NCBI GenBank assembly: GCA_910589555.1
Contig: CAJUTE010000001.1
Span: forward strand, 113,438 to 177,437
Source: an uncultured Muribaculum sp.
GTDB lineage: Bacteria > Bacteroidota > Bacteroidia > Bacteroidales > Muribaculaceae
Reading direction: 5' to 3'
DNA length: 64,000 nucleotides
Below the pieces are notes generated by a model. It saw only the letters and a program-made list of their open reading frames with translations, was not told where the DNA came from and did not search any database. Positions 17,663-25,531 of this stretch are shown here, piece by piece (the first letter of the stretch is position 1; the number at the start of each line of letters is the position of its first letter). A program made the position numbers and the translations under genes.

Positions 17663-18002
17663 GGTAGTGGGCGAGCTCTTCGGGAGTGATGCCGAGCAAT
17701 TTCATGCGGGCGCAAATTGCCGGAACCGTTTCGTCAAAGAATTCCTTTCGTTGGCTTTCCAGTATACGTTCCTTGGCATCGGAGCTTACAAAGTATCCCA
17801 ATCCGCGTTTCTGGTAGATGACTCCTTGATCCTGTAGTTCGTCATACGCATTCAGGATAGTGCGATTATTCACCGCAAGTTTCACCGACAAGTCCTTGAC
17901 CGAAGGTATTCTACCCTCGGCTGCCCAGTTTTCGGTAGCGATTTCATGATAGCAAAAATCGACAATCTGCCTGTATATAGGTTTGCTTGTATTGAACTCC
18001 AT
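17646..18002 (-). CDS. GntR-family regulator, YtrA-like
   Basis: A short 118-residue GntR regulator: a winged helix (IYRQIVDFCYHEIATENW, RIPSVKDLSVKLAVNNRTIL, YQKRGLGYFVSSDA) and only a small helical tail, the YtrA layout. Such proteins usually repress an adjacent ABC exporter, which fits the permease and ATPase genes directly upstream in the same operon. It is the last gene of a four-gene minus-strand unit, with four bases between it and the permease. No effector can be inferred from sequence. Confidence 0.88.
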   Translation of the reverse strand: MEFNTSKPIYRQIVDFCYHEIATENWAAEGRIPSVKDLSVKLAVNNRTILNAYDELQDQGVIYQKRGLGYFVSSDAKERILESQRKEFFDETVPAICARMKLLGITPEELAHYLNNAM

Positions 18003-18005
18003 CGT

Positions 18006-18770
18006 TTACAACTGTCGGAACTTTATGGCTCGATAAGTTTTATAGACTACAAAGATAGAACAAATTGTTAAAAAAACACAGCCCCATTCTATTACAGGTC
18101 CCACTACTGTTGAAATCATTTTGTTGGCTATGGCGTCTTCTGATAGTTCCACCCCGTTGCGTCCATCGTTATAACCGGCAATGAAGGCGGTTATAGCGCC
18201 GCAAAAGAATCCTGTTATAGCCAGAATCACATTGGCGGTTATTGTCCATACTATTCCGTAGACCACTCTTTTCCGGGTGTAATGCATCACCGCATAAAGA
18301 CACACACTCATAGGCACGATATATTGCAGCAAGGAGAAAACGATTGTCTTTATGCTTATCGATTCTGTTACGATTGAGCCTATTTCGGGTATGCTCAGTA
18401 ATAGCTCGTTGAATTGCCGGTAAAAGAGCGCATCAATTATGCCTAATGGCACTATGAGCAGGAGGGGCAGAATGATGAATGTGTATCCAAGTATGAATGT
18501 CGCTTTCTCTTTTCCTGTTGCCGGCAGTGCCGTTTCCATCTCCGGGCTTGAGTAGATGGCGAAAGCGAGAGGTCCATACTCCATCAGTATGGAGAAAATG
18601 AATGCGTCGCCTATTATTGAAAGCAGAAAGAGCGATGGCGATTTTGTGAAATAACACATCATGGTAACTGCTCCAAGTAATAGGGATATTATCGGATACC
18701 ATATAATCTGATTCTTTAGGCGAGGAAAGTAAAATCGTGCAACTGAGGTCAGGCGCTGAATATTTATCAT
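18006..18770 (-). CDS. ABC transporter membrane subunit (putative permease)
   Basis: A 254-residue protein with about six hydrophobic helices, placed ten bases after the ATPase gene and four bases before the YtrA-like regulator. A short stretch ALPATGKEKATFILGYTFI resembles ABC-2 permeases of Bacteroidetes that lie next to GntR regulators. The cargo is unknown; antibiotic or envelope-stress export is the usual role of such operons. The permease call rests mainly on topology and operon context. Confidence 0.75.
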   Translation of the reverse strand: MINIQRLTSVARFYFPRLKNQIIWYPIISLLLGAVTMMCYFTKSPSLFLLSIIGDAFIFSILMEYGPLAFAIYSSPEMETALPATGKEKATFILGYTFIILPLLLIVPLGIIDALFYRQFNELLLSIPEIGSIVTESISIKTIVFSLLQYIVPMSVCLYAVMHYTRKRVVYGIVWTITANVILAITGFFCGAITAFIAGYNDGRNGVELSEDAIANKMISTVVGPVIEWGCVFLTICSIFVVYKTYRAIKFRQL

Positions 18771-18780
18771 TTGATGGAAT

Positions 18781-19626
18781 CTATTGGTTGGTTAGTTTTT
18801 TAAGTTCCGACAATATCAGTCGGCGTGATTCATCATTGTGCATGGCGTTGTAAAATGCCACATAGTCCATATCGCAGAATTCACCATAGCTATTTGGTGT
18901 GATTGTGTGATAGAGTCCGAGTTTCATTTCCGAATAGATGCTTGAAGCTTCCGGCGACATGGTTGTGTGAAAAAGAAGACGCGTGCATATCTCTTCAGTC
19001 GGCATCGCAGTCAGCAATTCACCTCGACGTAACATGATTACTCCGTCATACAGGTTCTCAAGGTCGCTCACTGTGTGGGTTGAGATGATGACTGTTTGAT
19101 TCTCTTCGGTGCACTCGGCGAGCATGGTTTGCAGCTGTTGCTTGGATGAGATGTCAAGGCCGTTGGTAGGTTCATCAAGAAGAAGCACGCGGCTTCTGAG
19201 CGACATGGCGTAAGACAGCAATGCTTTTTGGCGGTTGCCGAACGACAGTCTCGACAGTTTTTCCTCTCCGGTCAATCCGAATCTCGCGAGATTGTGTTCA
19301 AGCATCGACCTGTCAAAATCCGGATAAAAGCAAGCATGGATGCGTGAGGTCTCGTTTATTGTATCGGCAGGAAAAGGCATATTGTTGTCTAAAAAGAATA
19401 CCTTTTCAAGGGTTTCCGTTTCTCTGAGCCACACATTCTTTTCGTCAATCAGGCACTCTCCTGTTGTCGGTCGGAGCAGTCCGCTCATGATGTGGAGCAT
19501 GGTGCTCTTTCCGGCGCCGTTTTCGCCCATCATGATATGGATTCCCTCCCCGATGGAGGCGGAAACATTCTTCAATGCCTCCGCCTCGTTGCGATAGTTG
19601 TATGAAATGTTGTTGAGTCTAATCAT
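18781..19626 (-). CDS. ABC transporter ATP-binding protein
   Basis: A 281-residue ATPase with Walker A (MGENGAGKSTML), a signature motif (LSRLSFGNRQKALLSYAM, atypical for LSGGQ but usual in YtrB-type ATPases), Walker B (RVLLLDEPTNGLD) and the switch histidine (VIISTHTVSDLE). The last ~65 residues after the switch region are family-specific. It partners the permease downstream and is probably regulated by the YtrA-like protein. Confidence 0.9.
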   Translation of the reverse strand: MIRLNNISYNYRNEAEALKNVSASIGEGIHIMMGENGAGKSTMLHIMSGLLRPTTGECLIDEKNVWLRETETLEKVFFLDNNMPFPADTINETSRIHACFYPDFDRSMLEHNLARFGLTGEEKLSRLSFGNRQKALLSYAMSLRSRVLLLDEPTNGLDISSKQQLQTMLAECTEENQTVIISTHTVSDLENLYDGVIMLRRGELLTAMPTEEICTRLLFHTTMSPEASSIYSEMKLGLYHTITPNSYGEFCDMDYVAFYNAMHNDESRRLILSELKKLTNQ

Positions 19627-19637
19627 TGGTAAGGCGG

Positions 19638-20516
19638 TTATTTGACCGGTTCAACTGTGTAGCCCATGTTTTTTAATTGATCAAGAAGCCCGCGTTCTCC
19701 TATCAGGTGTCCTGCTCCTACAGCTACGAAAACTGTTTCTTTGGGCAATATTTCCTTGAGTTTGGCAGTCCAGTTGTCATTCCGGCGATACAATAGTCTC
19801 TCTGCGGCGTCTTCGCTCATCCCTGATTCGGCATCAAACATGATTGTCTTTATATCGTCCAGATTCCCCGTGAGATAGGCTTTTGCAAGAGCGTGGGATT
19901 GCTCGGAAGCTTTCGAATCTGTGCGCACGGTGTGCATCAGGTCCTCTATCTGCTGGGAGATAGGGTCACACATGAGCATTCCGAGCTGCTCATCCATCGT
20001 CTCAAATCCTTTTACGGTTTTCCCTGCCTGTCGACCTCTCTGCTGTACGGTCATGTCAAGCTGTTCTTTGCCGTTGAATTCCGGAAAGTCAACCATTGCT
20101 TGAAACATTGCGATCTGGGTGTTCACCATAGCCGGTTTGAGCACATCCATCTGTGCTGTTCTAACCATGCCCTGGGTATATTTGGCGAGAACGGCATCAA
20201 TTGAGTCGATCTGTGATTTATTGAGAACCTTGGTGAGTGTGCTGTCAGCCGGTGCCATGCCGAAGGTCATGATCACCTGCTCGGCTGAGGGTGAGGTCAT
20301 CTCGGCCATATCTATTTCTCCATAAACTGCGTCAACGCTTTTTATTGCGTCGTTCAGCCCTGCGATGCTGTCAAGGACTGAGGTGGGAGCAATGTGATGG
20401 GTGGCGAAAATGAATGAATCACCTTTTGAGCCATTGCCTGATACTTTCCATAATAGTTGTGCCGATGCCGACAATCCTGTCAGAAGCACGAGTGCTGATA
20501 ATAATAAATTTTTCAT
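19638..20516 (-). CDS. TraB/GumN family protein
   Basis: A 292-residue exported protein with a signal peptide (residues 1-19, cleavage near SASA). TraB/GumN signatures are GDSFIFATHHIAPTSVLDSI near the N terminus and VFVAVGAGHLIGERGLLDQL at the C terminus; the paired conserved GxxH/histidine regions are thought to form a metalloprotease-like site in the related Tiki proteins. It is the first gene of the minus-strand unit, under the promoter at 20558, twelve bases before the ABC ATPase. Substrate unknown. Confidence 0.9.
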   Translation of the reverse strand: MKNLLLSALVLLTGLSASAQLLWKVSGNGSKGDSFIFATHHIAPTSVLDSIAGLNDAIKSVDAVYGEIDMAEMTSPSAEQVIMTFGMAPADSTLTKVLNKSQIDSIDAVLAKYTQGMVRTAQMDVLKPAMVNTQIAMFQAMVDFPEFNGKEQLDMTVQQRGRQAGKTVKGFETMDEQLGMLMCDPISQQIEDLMHTVRTDSKASEQSHALAKAYLTGNLDDIKTIMFDAESGMSEDAAERLLYRRNDNWTAKLKEILPKETVFVAVGAGHLIGERGLLDQLKNMGYTVEPVK

Positions 20517-20557
20517 ATCGGTTAAGTGATGTAGTGATGTACATTGCTGTTACGGTG

Positions 20558-20565
20558 CAAATGTA
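20558..20565 (-). promoter_or_regulatory. TACATTTG -7 box for the gumN-ABC-gntR operon
   Basis: On the minus strand this reads TACATTTG, with a TTTG -33 element at 20585-20588, a 19-base spacer. This is the best -33/-7 pair in the window. The predicted start of transcription lies about 35 bases before the ATG at 20516. Confidence 0.7.
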
Positions 20566-20641
20566 GTGCTTATTTTCAAATCTGCAAAGAAAAATTAAAA
20601 AAATTTGCACATATAGTTTGGTTTTTGTCGTAACAAAAGGC

Positions 20642-20649
20642 TAAATTTG
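20642..20649 (+). promoter_or_regulatory. TAAATTTG -7 box for the DJ-1 gene
   Basis: A TAnnTTTG match 39 bases before the ATG at 20689, with a TTTG about 21 bases upstream. It is divergent from the box at 20558. Confidence 0.6.
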
Positions 20650-20688
20650 GGTGTATATAAGATAATGCTAACCAAATATAATTGAATT

Positions 20689-21243
20689 ATGAAAACATCT
20701 TATTTGTTCCTTGCTGAAGGATTTGAGGAGATCGAAGCGCTTTCCACCGTTGATGTCATGCGTCGTGCCGGAATGGAAGTATACACTGTTTCCATTACTT
20801 CCGATAAGCAGGTAAAGGGAGCGAACGGTGTGACTGTGATTGCCGATAAGACTATTTCCGATATCGATGCTGATGATGCCGAATGGCTGATCGTTCCGGG
20901 CGGAATGCCGGGAGCAACCAACCTCGCATCATGCGGAAAACTGAGTGATATGCTCTCGGTGCAGTGGAATAAGCAAGGCAAGATCGCTGCTATATGCGCT
21001 GCTCCGGCTGTAGTATTAGGTCCGCTCGGTATTGTGAGAGGTCAGGATTGTACATGTTATCCCTCTTTTAAGGATGACTTGGTAAGCGCAGGTGGTCAGT
21101 ATATGGACATGCGTGTGGTGGAGAGTGGTAACCTTATCACGGCAAACGGTCCATCTTCGGCTCTGTTGTTCGCTTTTGCGATTGTAGCCAACACTCTTGG
21201 TCCGGATGTTGCTTCTTCCGTGGCATCAGGTATGCTGGTATAA
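20689..21243 (+). CDS. DJ-1/PfpI family protein (YajL/ThiJ-like)
   Basis: A 184-residue cytoplasmic protein of the DJ-1 type: SYLFLAEGFEEIEALSTVDV with the conserved acidic residue, WLIVPGGMPGATNLASC, and the nucleophile elbow IAAICAAPAVVLG with the reactive cysteine. The C-terminal SALLFAFAIVANTLG completes the fold. Family members act as deglycases, chaperones or oxidative-stress proteins; the precise activity cannot be read here. Confidence 0.92.
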   Translation: MKTSYLFLAEGFEEIEALSTVDVMRRAGMEVYTVSITSDKQVKGANGVTVIADKTISDIDADDAEWLIVPGGMPGATNLASCGKLSDMLSVQWNKQGKIAAICAAPAVVLGPLGIVRGQDCTCYPSFKDDLVSAGGQYMDMRVVESGNLITANGPSSALLFAFAIVANTLGPDVASSVASGMLV

Positions 21244-21255
21244 GTGAAAAATCAC

Positions 21256-21263
21256 TATATTTG
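21256..21263 (+). promoter_or_regulatory. TATATTTG -7 box abutting a GTG start
   Basis: A TAnnTTTG match ending five bases before the GTG at 21269. If transcription starts at the usual distance, the message has a leader of zero to two bases. It sits next to a small inverted repeat, AGTGA and TCACT, at 21243-21256. Confidence 0.55.
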
Positions 21264-21268
21264 CATTC

Positions 21269-22459
21269 GTGAAGAAAAGAATTTTAATTGTAAATAAATT
21301 TTATTACCGTCGTGGCGGCGACTGTGTGTATGTGCTCAATCTTGAGTCTCTGCTCAAAAGTCGCGGTCACGATGTTGCTGTCTATGCCATGGATTATCCC
21401 GACAATCTGCCGTCGCAGTGGTCGGGTCACTTTCCCGAAGAGGTGGATTTCGGAAAAGATAAGGTGAAAGGAGTGTCGCGCATATTCGGATATGGTGATA
21501 TAAAGGACTCTTTCGCGCGCATGCTTAAGGATTTCCGCCCTGATGTGGTGCATCTTAATAACATACATTCCTATCTTTCCCCGGTATTGGCGCGTATGGC
21601 TTCTGAATTTGGGGCGAGAGTGGTGTGGACATTGCACGATTATAAGCTGGTGTGCCCCTCCTATTCTTGTCTTTATAAAGGAAGCGTGTGTGAGGAATGC
21701 TTTGATAATCCTCTCGCCGTTATAAAAAAACGGTGTATGAAGGATTCGCTCACGGCAAGTGTTCTCGCCTATGCTGAGGCGAAAGCGTGGGATAAGGAAC
21801 GGTTATCGGAATGGACCGACGTGTTTCTTTGTCCCAGCCGGTTCATGTCGTTAAAGATGGAGGAGGGGGGATTTCCGCCTGCAAAACTTTATCAGCTTTA
21901 TAATTTTATCTCTCCTGAAATGATAGCCCACTATTCGTCGCGCAAAGTGAATGTGGAGCGTCAGGACTACTACTGTTATGTGGGTCGGCTTTCGGTAGAG
22001 AAGGGTGTCAGGACATTACTTAAAGTGGCGTCTAAACTGCCCTATGAATTGCGTGTGGCTGGAACAGGACCTCTTGAGGAGGAGTTGAGAAAAGAGTTCT
22101 CTGCTTTTGATAATATAAAATTTTTAGGGCATCGCACACTTGAGGAAATTCAGGAATTGTTTTCAAATGCCCGCTTTTCTGCCGTCCCGTCAGAATGGTA
22201 TGAGAATAATCCGTTCAGCGTGATTGAATCGCTGTGCGGAGGCACCCCTTTCATCGGTGCCGATATTGGCGGTATTCCGGAACTTGCAAATAGAAAAAAT
22301 GGCATGATTTTTACGTCGGGCGATGCGAAAAGCTTGCAATTTGCCATCGAAGAAGCATGGAAACATCAATGGGACTATGCTGAAATACAGCAAAATGCTT
22401 TAAAGAAATTTTCGCCTGAGCAACATTATACGGCATTGGATAAAATATATAACGGGTAG
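21269..22459 (+). CDS. Glycosyltransferase family 4
   Basis: A 396-residue GT4 enzyme starting at GTG. The N terminus is complete (KRILIVNKFYYRRGGDCVYV), so the GTG is right despite the almost absent leader. Donor-half motifs: YYCYVGRLSVEKGVRTLLKV, LRVAGTGPLEEELRKEF, IKFLGHRTLEEIQELFSNA and the acidic SVIESLCGGTPFIGADIGGI. A Cys-rich stretch (CPSYSCLYKGSVCEECF) in the acceptor half is typical of a subgroup that may bind a metal. It begins a three-gene glycan module. Confidence 0.88.
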   Translation: MKKRILIVNKFYYRRGGDCVYVLNLESLLKSRGHDVAVYAMDYPDNLPSQWSGHFPEEVDFGKDKVKGVSRIFGYGDIKDSFARMLKDFRPDVVHLNNIHSYLSPVLARMASEFGARVVWTLHDYKLVCPSYSCLYKGSVCEECFDNPLAVIKKRCMKDSLTASVLAYAEAKAWDKERLSEWTDVFLCPSRFMSLKMEEGGFPPAKLYQLYNFISPEMIAHYSSRKVNVERQDYYCYVGRLSVEKGVRTLLKVASKLPYELRVAGTGPLEEELRKEFSAFDNIKFLGHRTLEEIQELFSNARFSAVPSEWYENNPFSVIESLCGGTPFIGADIGGIPELANRKNGMIFTSGDAKSLQFAIEEAWKHQWDYAEIQQNALKKFSPEQHYTALDKIYNG

Positions 22460-22495
22460 CTTACGTTATAATTAGAACCACGATTTATTAATGAT

Positions 22496-23545
22496 ATGAA
22501 AGTTCAGCAACCTACCGATGCTTCTATCATATTGACCTACCGTTGCCCCATGCAATGTCGTATGTGCAACATTTGGCAATATCCTACGGATAAGAAGGAG
22601 GAAATTACGGCAGAAGACCTTAAATCGCTTCCAAAGCTTAAGTTTATCAATTTGACCGGCGGTGAACCGTTCATTCGTGAGGATCTTCCTGAGATTGTCG
22701 AGGAGTGTTATCGTCATGCGCCTCGCATTGTCATCTCAACATCAGGATGGTTTGAAGATCGTGTGATAAAGCTTGCGGAACGGTTCCCCAACATCGGCAT
22801 CCGCATATCAATAGAAGGGCTTAGCGGTAAAAACGATGAGCTGAGAGGTCGCCAAGGCGGATTTGACAAGGGGCTGCGTACTTTACTCAAATTGAAATCG
22901 ATGGGAGTGAAGGATATCGGATTTGGCTGCACGGTTTCCAACAATAATTCATCGGATATGCTTGCATTGTATCAGCTATCCAAAGAGCTGGGGCTGGAGT
23001 TTGCTACGGCGGCGTTCCACAATTCCTACTATTTTCATAAGGATGACAATGTGATAACGAATCGTGATGAGGTTATCGGTAATTTTGAGCAGCTTATAGA
23101 ATGGCAGCTTAAAGAGAACCATCCCAAGTCTTGGTTCAGGGCTTTTTTCAATATGGGGCTCATTAACTATATTGAAGGGGGACGCAGAATGTTGCCGTGT
23201 GAAGCCGGCATGGCTAACTTTTTCATTGATCCGTGGGGCGAGGTATATCCTTGCAACGGTCTGGAGGAGAAATGCTGGAAGGAGTCGATGGGCAACATCC
23301 ACAATGCCGATTTTATGACCATCTGGAATAGCCCTCAGGCTGAGAAGGTGAGGGAAAAGGTTCGCAAGTGTCCTAAAAACTGTTGGATGGTAGGCACTGC
23401 CGCGCCGGTGATGAAGAGATATATACAGCATCCGGCGAAATGGGCGTTGACCAATAAGCTCAGAGTGATGCGAGGACTTAAGCCGTGCCTTGACAAGACA
23501 TGGTATGACGTGGGGCAGGATCCTGAACAGGGACGCGGCTTCTGA
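22496..23545 (+). CDS. Radical SAM/SPASM domain protein
   Basis: A 349-residue enzyme. The radical SAM cluster is CPMQCRMCNIW (CX3CX2C) near residue 18, with INLTGGEPFIREDL as the SAM-contact motif. The C-terminal SPASM-like region has CEAGMANFFIDPWGEVYPC and CPKNCWMVGTAAP, which would ligate auxiliary Fe-S clusters. Sitting between two GT4 genes, it is likely to modify a glycan precursor or a glycan-linked peptide or lipid, but no substrate is known. Fifteen bases separate it from the next gene. Confidence 0.87.
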   Translation: MKVQQPTDASIILTYRCPMQCRMCNIWQYPTDKKEEITAEDLKSLPKLKFINLTGGEPFIREDLPEIVEECYRHAPRIVISTSGWFEDRVIKLAERFPNIGIRISIEGLSGKNDELRGRQGGFDKGLRTLLKLKSMGVKDIGFGCTVSNNNSSDMLALYQLSKELGLEFATAAFHNSYYFHKDDNVITNRDEVIGNFEQLIEWQLKENHPKSWFRAFFNMGLINYIEGGRRMLPCEAGMANFFIDPWGEVYPCNGLEEKCWKESMGNIHNADFMTIWNSPQAEKVREKVRKCPKNCWMVGTAAPVMKRYIQHPAKWALTNKLRVMRGLKPCLDKTWYDVGQDPEQGRGF

Positions 23546-23559
23546 AACAGAGTGTCATT

Positions 23560-24651
23560 ATGAAGATTGTTGTCACAGGCACCAGGGGAATACCCGATAT
23601 TCAGGGTGGAGTGGAGACTCATTGCGAAAACCTTTATCCGAGGCTTGTAGCGATGGGACACGATGTAACCGTGTTGCGCCGCTCTTGTTATGTCACTGAC
23701 GCCAACCGCATTTCTGAATACAAAGGTGTGAAACTCGTCGACGTATACGCGCCCAGAAAAAAGAGTCTTGAGGCGATAGTGCACACGGCGCTTGCCGTGG
23801 TGAAGGCAAGGATGATGAATCCTGACCTGCTCCACATTCATGCCGTGGGACCCTCGTTGATGGTGCCCTTTGCGCGTATTCTCGGGATGAAAGTGGTAAT
23901 GACCAATCATGGACCCGACTATGACCGGCAGAAGTGGGGGAAGATGGCGAAAACGATGCTTCGCACCGGCGAGCGGTGGGGCACGCGGTGGAGCAACAAG
24001 GTAATTGTGATATCAAGCGTGATAGCCGGCATTCTGAAAGATAATTACCGTCGCGAGGATGTGGATCTGATTTATAACGGTGTGGATAAGCCTGTTAAAT
24101 CATCTAAGGTTGATTTCCTTGAAAAGATGGGGGTCACTCCGCACAGATACATTCTGGCTTTAGGCCGCTTTGTGAAGGAGAAGGGTTTTCATGACTTGAT
24201 TCAGGCATATTCACGTATGAATCACGATGATATCAAGCTTGTCATAGCCGGAGATGCCGATCACCCCGATCCATATTCCACCGAACTTAAACGTATGGCA
24301 GCCGATGCGGGAGTTATTCTTACCGGTTTTATAAAAGGCGAAGAGTTGAACCAAGTTCTTTCCAACGCTGCTCTTTTTGTACTTCCTTCTTATCATGAAG
24401 GGCTCCCTATAGCTCTGCTTGAGGCTATGAGCTATGATCTCGATGTGCTCGTGAGCGATATTCCCGCCAACAGATTGCCCGAGCTTGATAGTTCCGATTT
24501 TTTCAATACCGGCGATGTTGATTCTCTTAAAAAAGCTCTTGAACGCAAAATTGCCGCTATACGTAGCCGCGAGTATGATCTTGCCTCTTATAATTGGGAT
24601 AATATAGCCCGTCAAACCGTCGATGTCTATAAATCGGTTTTGGCTCATTGA
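23560..24651 (+). CDS. Glycosyltransferase family 4
   Basis: A 363-residue GT4 enzyme. The N terminus KIVVTGTRGIPDIQGGVETH, followed by CENLYPRLVAMGHDV, is typical of a rhamnosyltransferase-like subgroup; the donor half has ILALGRFVKEKGFHDLIQAY, LVIAGDADHPDPYSTELKRM and PSYHEGLPIALLEAMSYDLD with the conserved glutamate. Sugar and acceptor are unknown. It closes the glycan module at 21.3-24.7 kb. Confidence 0.88.
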   Translation: MKIVVTGTRGIPDIQGGVETHCENLYPRLVAMGHDVTVLRRSCYVTDANRISEYKGVKLVDVYAPRKKSLEAIVHTALAVVKARMMNPDLLHIHAVGPSLMVPFARILGMKVVMTNHGPDYDRQKWGKMAKTMLRTGERWGTRWSNKVIVISSVIAGILKDNYRREDVDLIYNGVDKPVKSSKVDFLEKMGVTPHRYILALGRFVKEKGFHDLIQAYSRMNHDDIKLVIAGDADHPDPYSTELKRMAADAGVILTGFIKGEELNQVLSNAALFVLPSYHEGLPIALLEAMSYDLDVLVSDIPANRLPELDSSDFFNTGDVDSLKKALERKIAAIRSREYDLASYNWDNIARQTVDVYKSVLAH

Positions 24652-24662
24652 AAAGTTTTTCA

Positions 24663-24670
24663 TATATTTG
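24663..24670 (+). promoter_or_regulatory. TATATTTG -7 box for the lipoprotein gene
   Basis: A TAnnTTTG match 25 bases before the ATG at 24696, right after the stop of the GT4 gene. It supports the ATG at 24696 over the upstream in-frame start at 24684. Confidence 0.55.
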
Positions 24671-24695
24671 TTTTTACAAATAGTTGAATCTGATT

Positions 24696-25163
24696 ATGAA
24701 ACACTGTTATCTATTCATATTTCTGTCAATGCTGGTTGTGTCATGCATGAGTTCAGGCACTGTTGAAGATGCCAAGCAATATGCCGCTCAGGCTATTGAA
24801 AACAAGGACTATGCCTACGCCAAGCGTGTGTGTGACCAGCTTTACACTGCCACCAAGAACGACACTACCCCCGGCAGGGTGCAGTCATTGTGCGATCTTT
24901 CATTGCTGTATATGAAGATTGCCGACTGGAATGACTACGACACAAATATAGAGAATGCAGTGAGATGCTACCGTGAGGCTTATGAGGCTGATTCCGCGCA
25001 GGCGGCTGCTTGCTATGACAGCATTGCGGTCGATGATATGGCTCATTGGGCGGTAATGTCATCGATTGTGACCCAATCACTACAGTCCGACGAGATCAGA
25101 GATCTCGATGAAGATGAAATGAGATATGTAAATGAAGCCGACAGTAGCGGAATAATTCCATAA
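24696..25163 (+). CDS. Small helical lipoprotein, unknown function
   Basis: A 155-residue protein with a lipoprotein signal (hydrophobic residues 4-17, lipobox LVVSC). The mature part is helical and acidic, with spacing reminiscent of one or two TPR-like helix pairs (AKQYAAQAIENKDYAYAKRV, ENAVRCYREAYEADSAQAAA). No named family recognised. It has its own promoter box and is followed 16 bases later by the SUI1 gene. Envelope location is supported, role unknown. Confidence 0.75.
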   Translation: MKHCYLFIFLSMLVVSCMSSGTVEDAKQYAAQAIENKDYAYAKRVCDQLYTATKNDTTPGRVQSLCDLSLLYMKIADWNDYDTNIENAVRCYREAYEADSAQAAACYDSIAVDDMAHWAVMSSIVTQSLQSDEIRDLDEDEMRYVNEADSSGIIP

Positions 25164-25179
25164 CACGTTTTGATTCTCT

Positions 25180-25524
25180 ATGAAAACCAATGATTTTCAG
25201 GCTGCAATGGAAGCCTTTCTGAAGAATAATCCCGACTTGCCTGAAGGGGAAGAGATTAACGAACAGCCTGCCGATACCGATAACCATCGCGGTTTCCGCA
25301 TGGATGTGGTGCTTGAAAAAAAAGGTCGCGCAGGCAAGCAGGCTACAATTATATGCGGTTTTCAAGGTTCTGACGACGATCTGCTGGATCTTGCATCGAC
25401 TCTTAAACGTAAGCTCGCCACAGGTGGATCGGCTCGTGGCGGCGAGATTCTTATTCAAGGTGACCGCCGTAAAGAGGTGGTGGATATTCTTAAGTCACTC
25501 GGCTACAAAGCTCGCATAATCTGA
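25180..25524 (+). CDS. SUI1/YciH family translation factor
   Basis: A 114-residue protein whose C-terminal half has the SUI1/eIF1 fold signature: RAGKQATIICGFQGSDDDLL, LASTLKRKLATGGSARGGEI, LIQGDRRKEVVDILKSLGYK. Bacterial YciH proteins are thought to inhibit or proofread initiation at weak starts. That is of interest here because many genes in the window have very short leaders or GTG/TTG starts, but the link is speculative. The helicase gene begins seven bases later. Confidence 0.9.
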   Translation: MKTNDFQAAMEAFLKNNPDLPEGEEINEQPADTDNHRGFRMDVVLEKKGRAGKQATIICGFQGSDDDLLDLASTLKRKLATGGSARGGEILIQGDRRKEVVDILKSLGYKARII

Positions 25525-25531
25525 TCTTGCA

